Below are positions 8,757-16,427 of a stretch of DNA of 64,000 bases, piece after piece. Position 1 is the first letter of the stretch, and each line of letters begins with the position of its first letter. The translations under genes were made by a program, and so were the position numbers. Under the pieces are notes generated by a model. The model was not told the DNA's origin, did not search any database, and saw nothing but the letters and a program-made list of their open reading frames with translations. The DNA comes from Streptomyces sp. NBC_01267 (GTDB lineage: Bacteria > Actinomycetota > Actinomycetes > Streptomycetales > Streptomycetaceae): NCBI RefSeq assembly GCF_036241575.1, contig NZ_CP108455.1, positions 5,459,501 through 5,523,500 of the forward strand, in the 5' to 3' direction.

Positions 8757-9130
8757 GCCGACGGCCGACCGGAGGCTGATGGGGCGGCATTACCTCAGCG
8801 CACCCTTCCTCCACCGGCCAATGGTCGGGACTGCATATCTGGTGACTCGCTACCAGGTGATCACTTCCGTCCGTGGCCTAGGTGTTCGGGCCCACGCCGC
8901 TGGAGTCGAAGCGGGAAATGCTCCTGGAACTCGGCGAGTTGGAGTGGGGAGTGCCTGGAGCTCCGGGATGCGCGGAGCCGCTTCGTCGAACGCGCTCGGA
9001 CCAGTCTCGGCGTGCCAGGGGCCGTTGCGCGAGATGTTGTCTGGCCGGTCGCGTGGCGCCCTGCGGCCCGGCCGTCGTCTCCACGGTGACGGGGGGACCA
9101 GGGCTGGGGCCGCATCCGGCGGCAGTCGGC
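8757..9130. other. Intergenic stretch without a recognisable gene
   Basis: 374 bp with open frames on both strands but no ribosome site, family motif or plausible protein composition. It separates a plus-strand gene from the end of the minus-strand XRE/DUF397 pair. It may hold decayed sequence. Confidence 0.5.
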
Positions 9131-9337
9131 TCAGGAAGACTGACTGTGGATGAAGCTGCGCCAGGCGTCGTGGCTGAAGGTGAGTACGGGACCGGTGGGG
9201 CGCTTGCTGTCGCGGACCGGGACGAGGTGGGGGAGGTTGTGGCCCACCTCGACGCACTCGTTGTTGCCGCCGCTGTACGTGCTGGTGCGCCACCTCGTGC
9301 CCGAGAGGTCTGACGTACGGCGGTGTGCGCTTTTCAT
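9131..9337 (-). CDS. DUF397 small protein (68 aa)
   Basis: The sequence WRTSTYSGGNNECVEVG followed by VPVRDSKRPTGPVLTFS and WRSF is the classic DUF397 pattern. These small proteins are encoded beside WhiJ-like helix-turn-helix regulators in Streptomyces and are thought to modulate them. The start overlaps the stop of the upstream regulator as ATGA on the minus strand, so the pair is translationally coupled. Confidence 0.88.
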   Translation of the reverse strand: MKSAHRRTSDLSGTRWRTSTYSGGNNECVEVGHNLPHLVPVRDSKRPTGPVLTFSHDAWRSFIHSQSS

Positions 9338-10218
9338 GCCCTGTGCTCCTTGGTCCGACGATGAATGACGGCGCGGGACTCGGTCGGTGAGAGCGCAGAC
9401 GTGCGAGCGGCATCGAACAGCTCCTGATACCGCGAGACGTCCGCCGCCCGCTCCAGCCACATGGAGCCGGACGGGTTGTCCGCCAGTACCACGTCAAGGG
9501 CCCCTTCCTCGGGAAATCCCAGTACTACGTATGGGCCGAACATACTCGCATGGGCTCCACGGGAGAACGGCAGCACCTGAACGGTCACGTTGGGCTGCTC
9601 GGAGCTGGCCAACACGTGCTGCAACTGCGCGTTCATGACTGCTGCGCCGCCAACTTGCTGGAGGAGGACTGCCTCGGAAAGCACAGCCCACAGATGCAAC
9701 GGCGTTTCGTCAGCGAGGCGTTCCTGACGCGCGAGCCGCACATGGACGAACTTGTCGATCTCGTCGGCCGTTTCCCACTGCCGAGAGGCCACGGTGACGG
9801 CGCGAATGTACTCGGGCGTCTGTAGCAGCCCGGGGATGAGTTGAGCCTGAAAGGTGCGGATCGAACCCGCCATTGCCTCCAGTGCGATGTAGTCCCGGTA
9901 GGTGTCGGCGAGAACCGAACCGTACTGGTTCCACCAACCCTCCCGGCGCCTGCGGTTGGCCTTGCGAGCCAGTGCACTCAGGCGAATGCGAATCTCCTGG
10001 TCGGAAACCTCGTACGCGTGCAGCATCGCCGTCAGGTCGGGCAGCCGCAGTGCGACACGGCCGTTCTCGATACGGCTGATCTTGCCCTTGGTGCAGTCGA
10101 GGGCGTCGGCGGCCTGCGTAGTGGTGAGCCCTGCTGCCTCGCGCAACCTCCGCAACTCGTCGCCGAGTTGACGGCCGAGGACGGTAGAGGGATTCGTCGT
10201 GGTGGTCTTCGCATACAT
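9334..10218 (-). CDS. XRE-family regulator with DUF5753 sensor domain (WhiJ-like, 294 aa)
   Basis: Residues about 15-70 form a Cro/CI-type helix-turn-helix (LREAAGLTTTQAADALDC, then GKISRIENGR). The rest is the DUF5753 domain, with the typical QAQLIPGLLQTPEYIRAV and SMWLERAADVSRYQELF segments. Such proteins bind DNA and are common in development and antibiotic control in Streptomyces. The gene is coupled to DUF397 and divergent from an ATPase gene, which is the WhiJ/AbaA-type locus layout. The 188-bp divergent spacer probably holds its operator. Confidence 0.9.
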   Translation of the reverse strand: MYAKTTTTNPSTVLGRQLGDELRRLREAAGLTTTQAADALDCTKGKISRIENGRVALRLPDLTAMLHAYEVSDQEIRIRLSALARKANRRRREGWWNQYGSVLADTYRDYIALEAMAGSIRTFQAQLIPGLLQTPEYIRAVTVASRQWETADEIDKFVHVRLARQERLADETPLHLWAVLSEAVLLQQVGGAAVMNAQLQHVLASSEQPNVTVQVLPFSRGAHASMFGPYVVLGFPEEGALDVVLADNPSGSMWLERAADVSRYQELFDAARTSALSPTESRAVIHRRTKEHRA

Positions 10219-10406
10219 GTGAACACCTCTATCAAAGAGGCTGCTCCACTGCGGCAGGATTTCTCGAAAGAGTGAAAAAGGGCGCTGCGCCCATCAGCAA
10301 CGTTGCATTTTCGATTTGTGCTCACCCATCCTGCTGGTGATGGCGAAGGCCTCCGGCGGTGCGAACTCTCCGCACCGCAAAGGGAGTCCGGACGAATGCC
10401 AAATCC

Positions 10407-10874
10407 ATGGGAGCAGTGGTGAGTGAACTGTGCGAAGTGAAGTTCAGGCTGGTGCGTTGCCGCGAGAGCGTGCCTCGGGCGAGAGCCCTGCTCCGTGCGG
10501 CACTCGGCGAGTGGCGAGCCGCCCGAGCCCCTGTGTCGGACGGCGAGTTGGTGCTGTCCGAGCTGGTGACCAACGCCCTGCGCGTCCCCGCGCCCGGTGA
10601 CCGGATGGTCGGCGTACGCATCGCATGCCGGGGGAGTGGCGAGCTTCTGCGGCTGGAGGTCAGCGACGCGGGAGCCGGGCGGCCGGAGGTGCGGCAGGCC
10701 GGTGAGCTGGACAAGGGCGGGCGGGGGCTGCTGCTCGTCGAGAGCCTGGCGCATCGGTGGGGCGTGGACGAGCGCCCGGCCGGGATCGGGAAGACCGTAT
10801 GGGCGGAGCTGCTGGCGGTCGGTGCCGACCCCGCTTCCGTAGGCGTGGAGATCGCGGCGGTGACCCCGTCGTGA
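10407..10874 (+). CDS. HATPase_c ATP-binding protein (anti-sigma/SpoIIAB-like, about 155 aa)
   Basis: The GHKL nucleotide-binding motifs are in order: N box SELVTNALRV, G1 box VSDAGAGRP and G2 box GRGLLLVESL. Single-domain proteins of this kind act as anti-sigma factors/serine kinases or as partners of WhiJ-like regulators. The start is uncertain: ATG 10407 lacks a clear ribosome site, and an in-frame GTG at 10359 would add 16 residues but lies within a small hairpin (CGGTGCG/CGCACCG). The stop overlaps the next gene's GTG (GTGA), so the three following genes form one operon. Confidence 0.8.
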   Translation: MGAVVSELCEVKFRLVRCRESVPRARALLRAALGEWRAARAPVSDGELVLSELVTNALRVPAPGDRMVGVRIACRGSGELLRLEVSDAGAGRPEVRQAGELDKGGRGLLLVESLAHRWGVDERPAGIGKTVWAELLAVGADPASVGVEIAAVTPS

Positions 10875-11125
10875 AGGCGCTGTGGAAGAGGTTCCGCCGA
10901 CGCCACTCGCGCCGTACCCGGCCGTACTTCGCGGGCGTCCTCTATCGGATCGTCGGCGGCGAACTGGTGCTGATCAGCGAGGGAGGCAAGCCGGTGGTGC
11001 GGACGCTGCCGCCGGGGCCGAAGGTGCGGCGGGCGGGGCGTGGCTCGCTGCGGGGGCGTATTCGTATGTCCGCGGATTTCGACGAGCCGGCGGCCTCGGT
11101 GATCGCCGCGCTCGGGATGCGCTGA
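10871..11125 (+). CDS. Phd/YefM-like antitoxin with replaced N-terminus (84 aa)
   Basis: The C-terminal part is typical of Phd-type antitoxins paired with PIN toxins: a strand GELVLISEGGKPVVRTLPP, then GRGSLRGRIRMSADFDEPAASVIAALG, the toxin-binding tail. The usual N-terminal Phd DNA-binding and dimerisation segment is missing. In its place is a short Arg-rich start (KALWKRFRRRHSRRTRPYF). The GTG start overlaps the ATPase stop, and the stop shares one base with the ATG of the PIN gene (TGATG). It may neutralise the toxin without normal autorepression; this is inference. Confidence 0.65.
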   Translation: MKALWKRFRRRHSRRTRPYFAGVLYRIVGGELVLISEGGKPVVRTLPPGPKVRRAGRGSLRGRIRMSADFDEPAASVIAALGMR

Positions 11126-11499
11126 TGCGCCTGTTGCTCGACACGCGGGTGGTGCTGTGGTGGCTGGGCGACTCGCCCGAACTGTCCGGCGGCGTGAAGG
11201 AGTTGCTGGACTACGAGCCCGGTGTGTATGTGAGTGCCGCGTCGCTGTGGGAGATCACCGTCAAGCAGTTGCTCGGCAGTCTGGTGGGCCCCGTGGACCT
11301 GGTCGAGCAGGTGTGCGCCCTCGCGTTCGGGAGCCTGCCCCTCACCGCTGAGCACGGGGTACGGGCGGGGCGGCTGCCCTTGGTGCACACCGATCCCTTC
11401 GACCGGATACTGATCGCTCAGGCGCAGGCCGAAGAGATGGTGCTGGTCACCCGCAGCCGCCGGATTCCGCAGTACGACGTGCAGGTCATGCGGGTCTGA
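11125..11499 (+). CDS. PIN-domain toxin, VapC-like (124 aa)
   Basis: Begins MRLLLDT with the first PIN aspartate (Asp6). Then come SAASLWEITVK (Glu43), LPLTAEHGVRAGRLP and DPFDRILIAQAQ (Asp93). These are the family's metal-binding acids for an RNA-cleaving nuclease. The fourth position, usually Asp in a VTRD motif, is Ser111 here (VTRSRRIPQYDV), and the usual LDTH is LDTR, so activity may be weakened. It follows the antitoxin by a one-base overlap. A type II toxin-antitoxin module attached to an ATPase gene is unusual. Confidence 0.82.
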   Translation: MRLLLDTRVVLWWLGDSPELSGGVKELLDYEPGVYVSAASLWEITVKQLLGSLVGPVDLVEQVCALAFGSLPLTAEHGVRAGRLPLVHTDPFDRILIAQAQAEEMVLVTRSRRIPQYDVQVMRV

Positions 11500-11589
11500 C
11501 CCGCCCGCCGCGCACCGAGACAGCGCGCGACAGGGGCAGGAGCGCGCCGGGTTGCCTCCCTGCCGGAGTGGAATCGCCATGGAGCCCGG

Positions 11590-11892
11590 TCAGTTGGGCT
11601 TGGTCAACAGGTGCGGCGCGTGGGTTCTGACCGCCTCCATCAACTCCTTCTTCGACGGGTTCACCATCGCGTGTCCGGCGACGGTGACGGTTGGCACCGT
11701 CTCGTTCCCGTCGGCGACCGAGCGGACGAAGGCAGCAGCTTCAGGGGCCTTCCAGATGTTCACAGTGGTGTATTCGAGGCGGGTGAAACGCAGGCGCAGA
11801 AGCAATTTCATGCAGAACGTGCACATGGGCCGCCAGTAGACGACCACACCACCGTGTTCTCCGGTCACAGGAGCTCCCTCGTACTTGTCCAT
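11590..11892 (-). CDS. Glutaredoxin-like/mycoredoxin-type protein (100 aa)
   Basis: The thioredoxin-fold start VVVYWRPMCTFCMKLLLRL carries a CxxC pair (Cys24, Cys27), followed by YTTVNIWK, then TVPTVTVAGHAMVNPSK with the cis-Pro TVP loop. The product should be a small thiol-disulfide oxidoreductase, perhaps acting with mycothiol. The ATG at 11892 gives a 100-residue protein of normal family length. The frame is open further upstream through a decayed membrane-protein gene; that extension is not part of this protein. Confidence 0.85.
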   Translation of the reverse strand: MDKYEGAPVTGEHGGVVVYWRPMCTFCMKLLLRLRFTRLEYTTVNIWKAPEAAAFVRSVADGNETVPTVTVAGHAMVNPSKKELMEAVRTHAPHLLTKPN

Positions 11893-12471
11893 GTGGTGCG
11901 GTCGTTGAGGAGGAGACCATAGGGCGTGTTCCGCGTGAGGCCGGGGCCGTCGGTGGGCGCCGCCTCGGGTGTGGGGGCGTATGTCGTGTCCGCGGACGGC
12001 CCGGAGCGGTTCAGCGCCTTCTTGCAGGGCGGTGGCGCGGATGGTCGCCACGACCCGGTCGGCCCGGCTGGTGAGCCAGCCACCTCGCGTAGTTGGGCTT
12101 CTCGACGGCGAGGGCCTTGACCGAGCGGCCATTCCGCTGTAGCCGCTCTCCATGCGGACTATCTCCGACAGGGGGATCTCTTGGGTCACGCCGAAATTTT
12201 TCACCACCACGCAGTCGTTGGCCAGTTGGAGAGAGGTCGCGAAGCAGTACAGCAGTCCGGCGACTCCGCCTGCGGCGCAGAGGATGACTGACCACACGTA
12301 TTCCAGCCGCGGCCCGTCCGAGAAGAACTGGAAAGCCGAACCAGCAGAGAAGGCGAGGAATGCGAGAGAGGCCACTACGCCTATGACGCGGAGGGGGAGG
12401 ATCACCCTCCAGGTGATCACGTCGGTACTGGCATTCTGCGCTGTGCCGAGGCTCTCCTGGTCATGCCGCAA
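11893..12471 (-). pseudogene. Decayed PH-domain-like membrane protein
   Basis: One minus-strand frame encodes two transmembrane helices (ITWRVILPLRVIGVVASLAF and VWSVILCAAGGVAGLLYCF), then VVVKNFGVTQEIPLSEIVRM, typical of small bacterial PH-like membrane proteins. Within about 12080-12125 the sensible protein (VKALAVEKPNYARW) moves to another frame, then returns (LTSRADRVVATIRATAL). Two opposite frameshifts thus disrupt it. No ATG lies at the natural start; the first usable codon is a TTG near 12471, next to the group II intron end. Limits are approximate. Confidence 0.55.
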
Positions 12472-12492
12472 CTTGTTTGACCGGGGGGGCCT

Positions 12493-12589
12493 GTTGAGTC
12501 GGCACGGAGCGCGGTGCCGGTGTTGCCACCGGTCCGTTTCTCCGTGCCGCTCGCCGAACCCGGCGTACCCGTCTCCGAGTACCGGGCTC
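12493..12589 (-). ncRNA. Group II intron RNA domains V and VI
   Basis: Minus strand 12589-12556 is exactly 34 nt and folds as domain V: it starts GAGCCCGGTAC with the catalytic AGC and ends GGTACGCCGGGTTC, the two arms pairing around an internal bulge and loop. Domain VI follows (about 12552-12494), with arms GCGGCACGGA and TCCGTGCCG around an inner GGTG/CACC hairpin. The RNA 3' end would be near 12493. The order protein-DV-DVI agrees with bacterial introns. Splicing is impossible without the lost 5' half. Confidence 0.72.
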
Positions 12590-12606
12590 TCCACGGACTC
12601 TGCCGC

Positions 12607-13037
12607 TCAGGCGTGGTTGAGGCGTGTCCAGGGGGTGGGGATCGTGTTGCCTCTGTAGCGGTAGCGGGTGACCGCCACCGCCTGGAGGTCGAACAGTTCG
12701 ATCCCGTCTGCCGAGGGCCTTTGCCACCGTCCGTTGTGGTCGGTGAGGCGTCGGCGGACGTCCTTCCACTTCCAGCGATGGAGTGCCATCCACCAGCTGA
12801 TCACCCGGCGCCAAGTGAAGTTGGCCAGGGAGCTCAGGGTGGCTTTGCAGACCGCGTGCTTGAAGTAGTTGGCCCAGCCGCGCATGATCTGGTTGAGCCT
12901 GATCAGCACGTCCCTGGGGTTCTGCTGCGACGTTCTGTTCGTCAGGGCACGGATCTTGTCCTTCAGCTGCCGGATGGGCCGGTCAGCGATGAAGGTGTAG
13001 ACGTGCCACTTGTCCGTTTGTCGGCGTACTCGCGTAT
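12607..13037 (-). pseudogene. Group II intron maturase, C-terminal fragment
   Basis: The translated piece runs from QTDKWHVYTFIADRPIRQLK through IRALTNRTSQQNPRDV and RLNQIMRGWANYFKHAV (the maturase X domain) to VTRYRYRGNTIPTPWTR. These are diagnostic for the thumb/maturase region of intron-encoded reverse transcriptases. The palm and finger domains are absent; the frame begins inside the inverted repeat of the neighbouring IS. About 140 of the usual 420-600 residues remain. Confidence 0.82.
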
Positions 13038-14775
13038 GTGGCTCTGGCAAGATTTTCGTAGCCGGAGATCATCTTGGTGCGGCGGTCGGCCGGTCCGCGT
13101 AGTGGCGGCGGAGGTGGGCAATCAGGACGACGCGGTGGCGGAGTAGCGAGACGCCGGCGCGTCCGGCCATCAGGCGTTTCTGCAGCTTGACGTCGGTGAT
13201 GCGCCCTTCATTGACTCCGGAGTTGTAAGGGGTGGTGATCCCCTGGGCGACGGCATGCCGGTCTTCTCGCAGGGCTCCGGCGAGGCCAACGAGAGGGGCC
13301 AGTCCGCTGTTTGCGAGGTCGTTCAGCCAGCCTGGGAGGGGTGTCGCGTCATGGTTGTCGAGCATGCTGGCGAATCGGCGGACCAGGTCGTGGGTGTGCC
13401 TGAGTTCGGGACAGTGGTGGAGGAGCTGGGGCAGGCGGTCGTTGATGTGTGGGCTGCGGCGGCCCGGATGGATGGTGATCCAGCGGGCGGCTTCGCGCGG
13501 GGAGGGCGGTCGCTCGCGTGGCTCGTCCAGCGGCAGACCCCGTCGTAGGGGTGCGACGGCCATTTTCACACGCTGGTAGTGGCCGAGGTAGCCCTTGGTC
13601 CGGAGTTCCTCGTGCAGGATCTTCGCGCTGTGCTGTCCCTCGTCCCAGCGTTGTTGCAGGTAGTTGAGGTAGGGGTCCAGGGTGGAGGGCTTGCGGGGCG
13701 GGCGGCGCATCACTTCCTGCCAAGTGCGGGCCCGGGCGTACTTGCGTACTGTGCGGCGGTCCAGGCCGAGCTCCCGGGCCACGGAGCTGTGGCTCCGGCC
13801 GGTACGGGTCAGAGCATGCACGGCCTCGAACAGCTTGCGTGCATGGCGCCCGGCCCGGGTGTCCGCCGCGGTGTTCCCAGCGGGTTCCTCGACCGGTGCG
13901 GGACCGGTCTTCCTGTCCGGGGGCAGTGCTGCGGCCAGGCAGCCGCGGTGGACGGAGGCGATGTCCTGAACGCGGCGGGAGAGGCCCTGCCAGAGGTGAA
14001 AGCGGTCGCTGACCTGCACAGCGTCGGGTGCGCCGGCCGTGATGCCCCTCCGGTAGGTGAGGGATCCGTCGCGACAGACGACCTTGACACCTGGGTGTTC
14101 GCGAAGCCAATGGCTGAGCTGTTCCGCGTCGCGTCCTTCCCAGAGGGTGAGCGGGAGCCGGGTGGTGGCGTCGACGACGAGGGTGCCGTAGGTGCCGCCG
14201 TAGAGCGCGAAGTCGTCCACCCCCAGCACCCGGGGTGTGACCAGTGGCGGCAACGGCACCCGCATCAGCTGGGCGAGCACGGTGCACCGAGAGAGTCTGA
14301 CGTTCAGGACCCGCAGCATCCGGGCCCCGCCCCGGCCTGCCAGCACAACACCGACCGACTCGACCATGTGCTGCAGCAGCGGTGTTCGCCGCTGGTAGCG
14401 GACGGTCAACCCCGGCACCTGCTCGGCGAAGGGCACCTTCGGACAGGACGGGTTCTCGCAGTACAGACGGCGCACGGACAAGTCGATCCGGACCGGCCGG
14501 CCGCCGAGCGCCGCATCGGCGAGGTGCCGGACATAGCGACTGTGGATCCAGTCGCTCAGGACCCCGCACCCGCTGCATCCCGTCGAAACACGGGATCGGG
14601 TACGAGCCTCGATCACCACGACAGGACCGGAAGTATCAGCCGAGAACACCAGCAGCCCGGCCAAGTGCGGTAACAGCTCTGACAGTTCAACAGAACACAC
14701 TCAAAGGCTGCCCACAAACCAGACGACTACCCGCATCGGAACGATCTCCGGCTACGAAAATCTTGCCAGAGCCAC
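13038..14775 (-). mobile_element. ISL3-family insertion sequence, apparently complete
   Basis: Perfect 33-bp terminal inverted repeats lie at 13038-13070 and 14743-14775; the outer sequence reads GTGGCTCTGGCAAGATTTTC. The first two bases may be flanking DNA, since ISL3 ends usually start GGCTCT. One transposase gene fills the element. The 8-bp flanks (13030-13037 and 14776-14783) do not match, so no target duplication is visible. The left flank is intron and the right flank is IS110, suggesting a deletion after insertion. Confidence 0.88.
13069..14700 (-). CDS. ISL3-family transposase (543 aa)
   Basis: An N-terminal zinc-ribbon (STGCSGCG with YCENPSCPKVPF about 45 residues on) is followed by a helix-turn-helix region and the DDE domain, with LGVDDFALYGGTYGTLVVD and the downstream VSDRFHLWQGL. 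The C-terminus carries a second HTH-like stretch (SVARELGLDRRTVRKYAR) and an end typical of ISL3 (NSGVNEGRITDVKLQKR). The start is a GTG at 14700. No stop or frameshift interrupts the frame, so the enzyme may be active. Confidence 0.9.
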   Translation of the reverse strand: MCSVELSELLPHLAGLLVFSADTSGPVVVIEARTRSRVSTGCSGCGVLSDWIHSRYVRHLADAALGGRPVRIDLSVRRLYCENPSCPKVPFAEQVPGLTVRYQRRTPLLQHMVESVGVVLAGRGGARMLRVLNVRLSRCTVLAQLMRVPLPPLVTPRVLGVDDFALYGGTYGTLVVDATTRLPLTLWEGRDAEQLSHWLREHPGVKVVCRDGSLTYRRGITAGAPDAVQVSDRFHLWQGLSRRVQDIASVHRGCLAAALPPDRKTGPAPVEEPAGNTAADTRAGRHARKLFEAVHALTRTGRSHSSVARELGLDRRTVRKYARARTWQEVMRRPPRKPSTLDPYLNYLQQRWDEGQHSAKILHEELRTKGYLGHYQRVKMAVAPLRRGLPLDEPRERPPSPREAARWITIHPGRRSPHINDRLPQLLHHCPELRHTHDLVRRFASMLDNHDATPLPGWLNDLANSGLAPLVGLAGALREDRHAVAQGITTPYNSGVNEGRITDVKLQKRLMAGRAGVSLLRHRVVLIAHLRRHYADRPTAAPR

Positions 14776-14841
14776 GTAACTGTGTACGCCGACACCGACG
14801 TCCAAACCGAGGAACACGCCCACGTCTTCGATCTCGAACAT
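14776..14841 (-). pseudogene. IS110-family transposase, N-terminal scrap
   Basis: The first 22 residues, MFEIEDVGVFLGLDVGVGVH..., match the start of IS110-family DEDD transposases (usually VGVFLGLDVGK), including the first catalytic Asp. The remaining ~380 residues are missing beyond the ISL3 boundary. Confidence 0.6.
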
Positions 14842-15352
14842 CGTGCCCTTTCCCAGGTGTTGACGGTGCTGGCCTCGGCTCGGGTGTCGTGCTCGCGCAT
14901 CCACGTTATGCAGACCTGCCGCCCGCGAACTGTTCGGCATTGCGCCGGACCGGACGGTGGCCGGACCTCTGATCAGCGTCTCCGACGAACACCCCCGGGC
15001 CCGGTGACACCACCCCCCAGGTCATTCCTTCGACAGGGGGACACAGTCATGCCGAGCCCGGAGGCCAGCGGCCCTCTTGCAGGACCGCAAAGAACATAAC
15101 GGGGGTTGGTGGCGTATTTGGAAATCCATCAACTTCTCCGAGTTCCGTCTTGCGTCTCTCCGGCGGCCTTCGTGATCGGCTTTCTGGCCTGACCGCGAGC
15201 ATGGTCTTATGTGGGCCGGCTCGGCGACAGCGTCCTGATCTGGGCTTGCGTCCTGCTCTCCAACCGGATCCACGACGTCTCCACCGGGCGTGACGTTCGG
15301 TTCCGGGGCTGTGCCCAGCTGGCAGTGAGCGCGCCACGGTGGCGCCCCCGGA
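14842..15352. other. Stretch without a recognisable gene, next to mobile elements
   Basis: 511 bp with only short or low-quality frames. A 16-codon frame at 15049 (MPSPEASGPLAGP) follows a GGGGGACA ribosome-like site but soon stops, and may be the beginning of a destroyed gene. No family signature was found on either strand. Confidence 0.45.
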
Positions 15353-15685
15353 TCAGCTCTTCGGGCATCGATGGCTGCTCAAAACCAGTTCCCCCAACTG
15401 AACGTGGCGATATAGGCCCGCTTCCATTCCGATCGGCCCCCCATCCCCCAAGTGGATCACCCATCGCGCCAGCAAAAGCCACACCACGAAGAATCCGAGC
15501 ACTGCCGCGGCCACCAGCAGCTGTCGGCAGAAAACCAGCACGCCGACAGTGGCCAGCACCAGGAAGATGCCGACGTCAGCGGCTGGCCGGTCGGAACGGA
15601 GAGCAGCTCGGACACGAGTGCGGTCTGCCGCGAGATCGGACGCGTAGGAAGTGGCTGCTTCCTCATGATCATTTGATTGAGGCAT
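15353..15685 (-). CDS. Small two-helix membrane protein, unknown function (110 aa)
   Basis: The first 35 residues are charged and soluble (MPQSNDHEEAATSYASDL...). They are followed by two adjacent membrane helices (VGIFLVLATVGVLVF and VAAAVLGFFVVWLLLARWVI) and a short tail. The ATG at 15685 has a GGGGAAAAGGGA purine run upstream. This small-membrane-protein type is common in Streptomyces, with no known role. The odd tail after HLGDGGPIGM could mean that the end is not original. Confidence 0.55.
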   Translation of the reverse strand: MPQSNDHEEAATSYASDLAADRTRVRAALRSDRPAADVGIFLVLATVGVLVFCRQLLVAAAVLGFFVVWLLLARWVIHLGDGGPIGMEAGLYRHVQLGELVLSSHRCPKS

Positions 15686-15891
15686 TTCCCTTTTCCCCCT
15701 ATCTCTGGATGGCAGGTGTGAATTGTATCGCTGCCTGATCGGCTGGTGACTTCCGGTTCCTGTTCCGGTCTGGCCTCGTCGCGCGGCGCTACGAACAGGC
15801 CTGACAGGCCCGGGAAATGGGTGCCGTGCCTCTTGCTCCCCCTGTGCTTTTGTGGTCCGGGGAATACGGGGAGGCATACCGCCTACGCAAT

Positions 15892-16171
15892 GCCCCGCGA
15901 TTCAGCGGCGCCCCCTGCACCAGGTGAAAGGAACACCAGGTCCATGTACATACGAAGAACCATGAGACTTCTGACGGCCGCACTGGCCTGTCTGTCCGCC
16001 TCCGCCATCGCCCTCCCCGCGGCGACGGCGGCGACGGCCGCCCCGGTGTCCCACCCGCATCCGGGACCAAGGCCTTCGCCGCGGCCCCGTTTCAGCGGGG
16101 TTCTTGTAGACAGCACCACCGACATCAGAAAGTCCGATTTATGGCGACTAGACACCTCGAATATCGGTTGA
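15892..16171 (+). pseudogene. Truncated duplicate of the M4 metallopeptidase 5' end
   Basis: About 200 bp from 15892 repeat the region around 22262-22460 almost letter for letter: the upstream sequence, ribosome site GAAAGGA, start codon (15944), signal peptide (LLTAALACLSASAIALPAAT) and the beginning of the propeptide. A small deletion in PHPG then shifts the frame, and the remainder (FSGVLVDSTTDIRKSDLW) is unrelated. The frame ends at 16171 after 75 codons. Only a leader peptide could be made. Confidence 0.8.
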
Positions 16172-16217
16172 AACGCCGTTCCCAAAGTTATCACTTGCAC
16201 ATAGATGGCACTAGGCA

Positions 16218-16246
16218 TGTCAAAATATGCAAAACTGGCATAAGAT
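16218..16246 (+). promoter_or_regulatory. Possible promoter of the secreted-protein cassette
   Basis: TGTCAA (16218-16223) and TAAGAT (16241-16246) are 17 bp apart in an AT-rich stretch that stands out from the surroundings, about 180 nt upstream of the first gene. The match to sigma-70-type elements is fair only. Confidence 0.35.
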
Positions 16247-16427
16247 TCATCGCTGTTTACATTAGGTTTGCCAAGTCTTCACGTGCGGTGCTATTTTCCT
16301 CTAGCTAGAAGTGAATGACTGATGAATTCGCGCAGTGTTCGAAACAGCCCCGGGGGGGGATGTGTTCACCAGGGCATTCTCCTTTCCCGTTTCGGAAAAA
16401 ATCGTATCACCGAATAGGGAAGTGCAC

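Larger units (their letters stand above)
12493..13037 (-). mobile_element. Group II intron, 3' remnant
   Basis: This segment holds the last part of the intron-encoded protein followed by RNA domains V and VI, and ends with ACTCAAC at 12493, a plausible AY intron terminus. The 5' half (domains I-IV and the reverse transcriptase core) is missing: the ISL3-family element abuts it at 13038. It lies just upstream of the decayed membrane-protein gene, so the intron may have inserted near that gene's start. Confidence 0.75.

Noticed and set aside
13030..14783. Target-site duplication for the ISL3 element
   Set aside because: The 8-bp flanks TCGCGTAT and GTAACTGT do not match, and neither do shifted versions.
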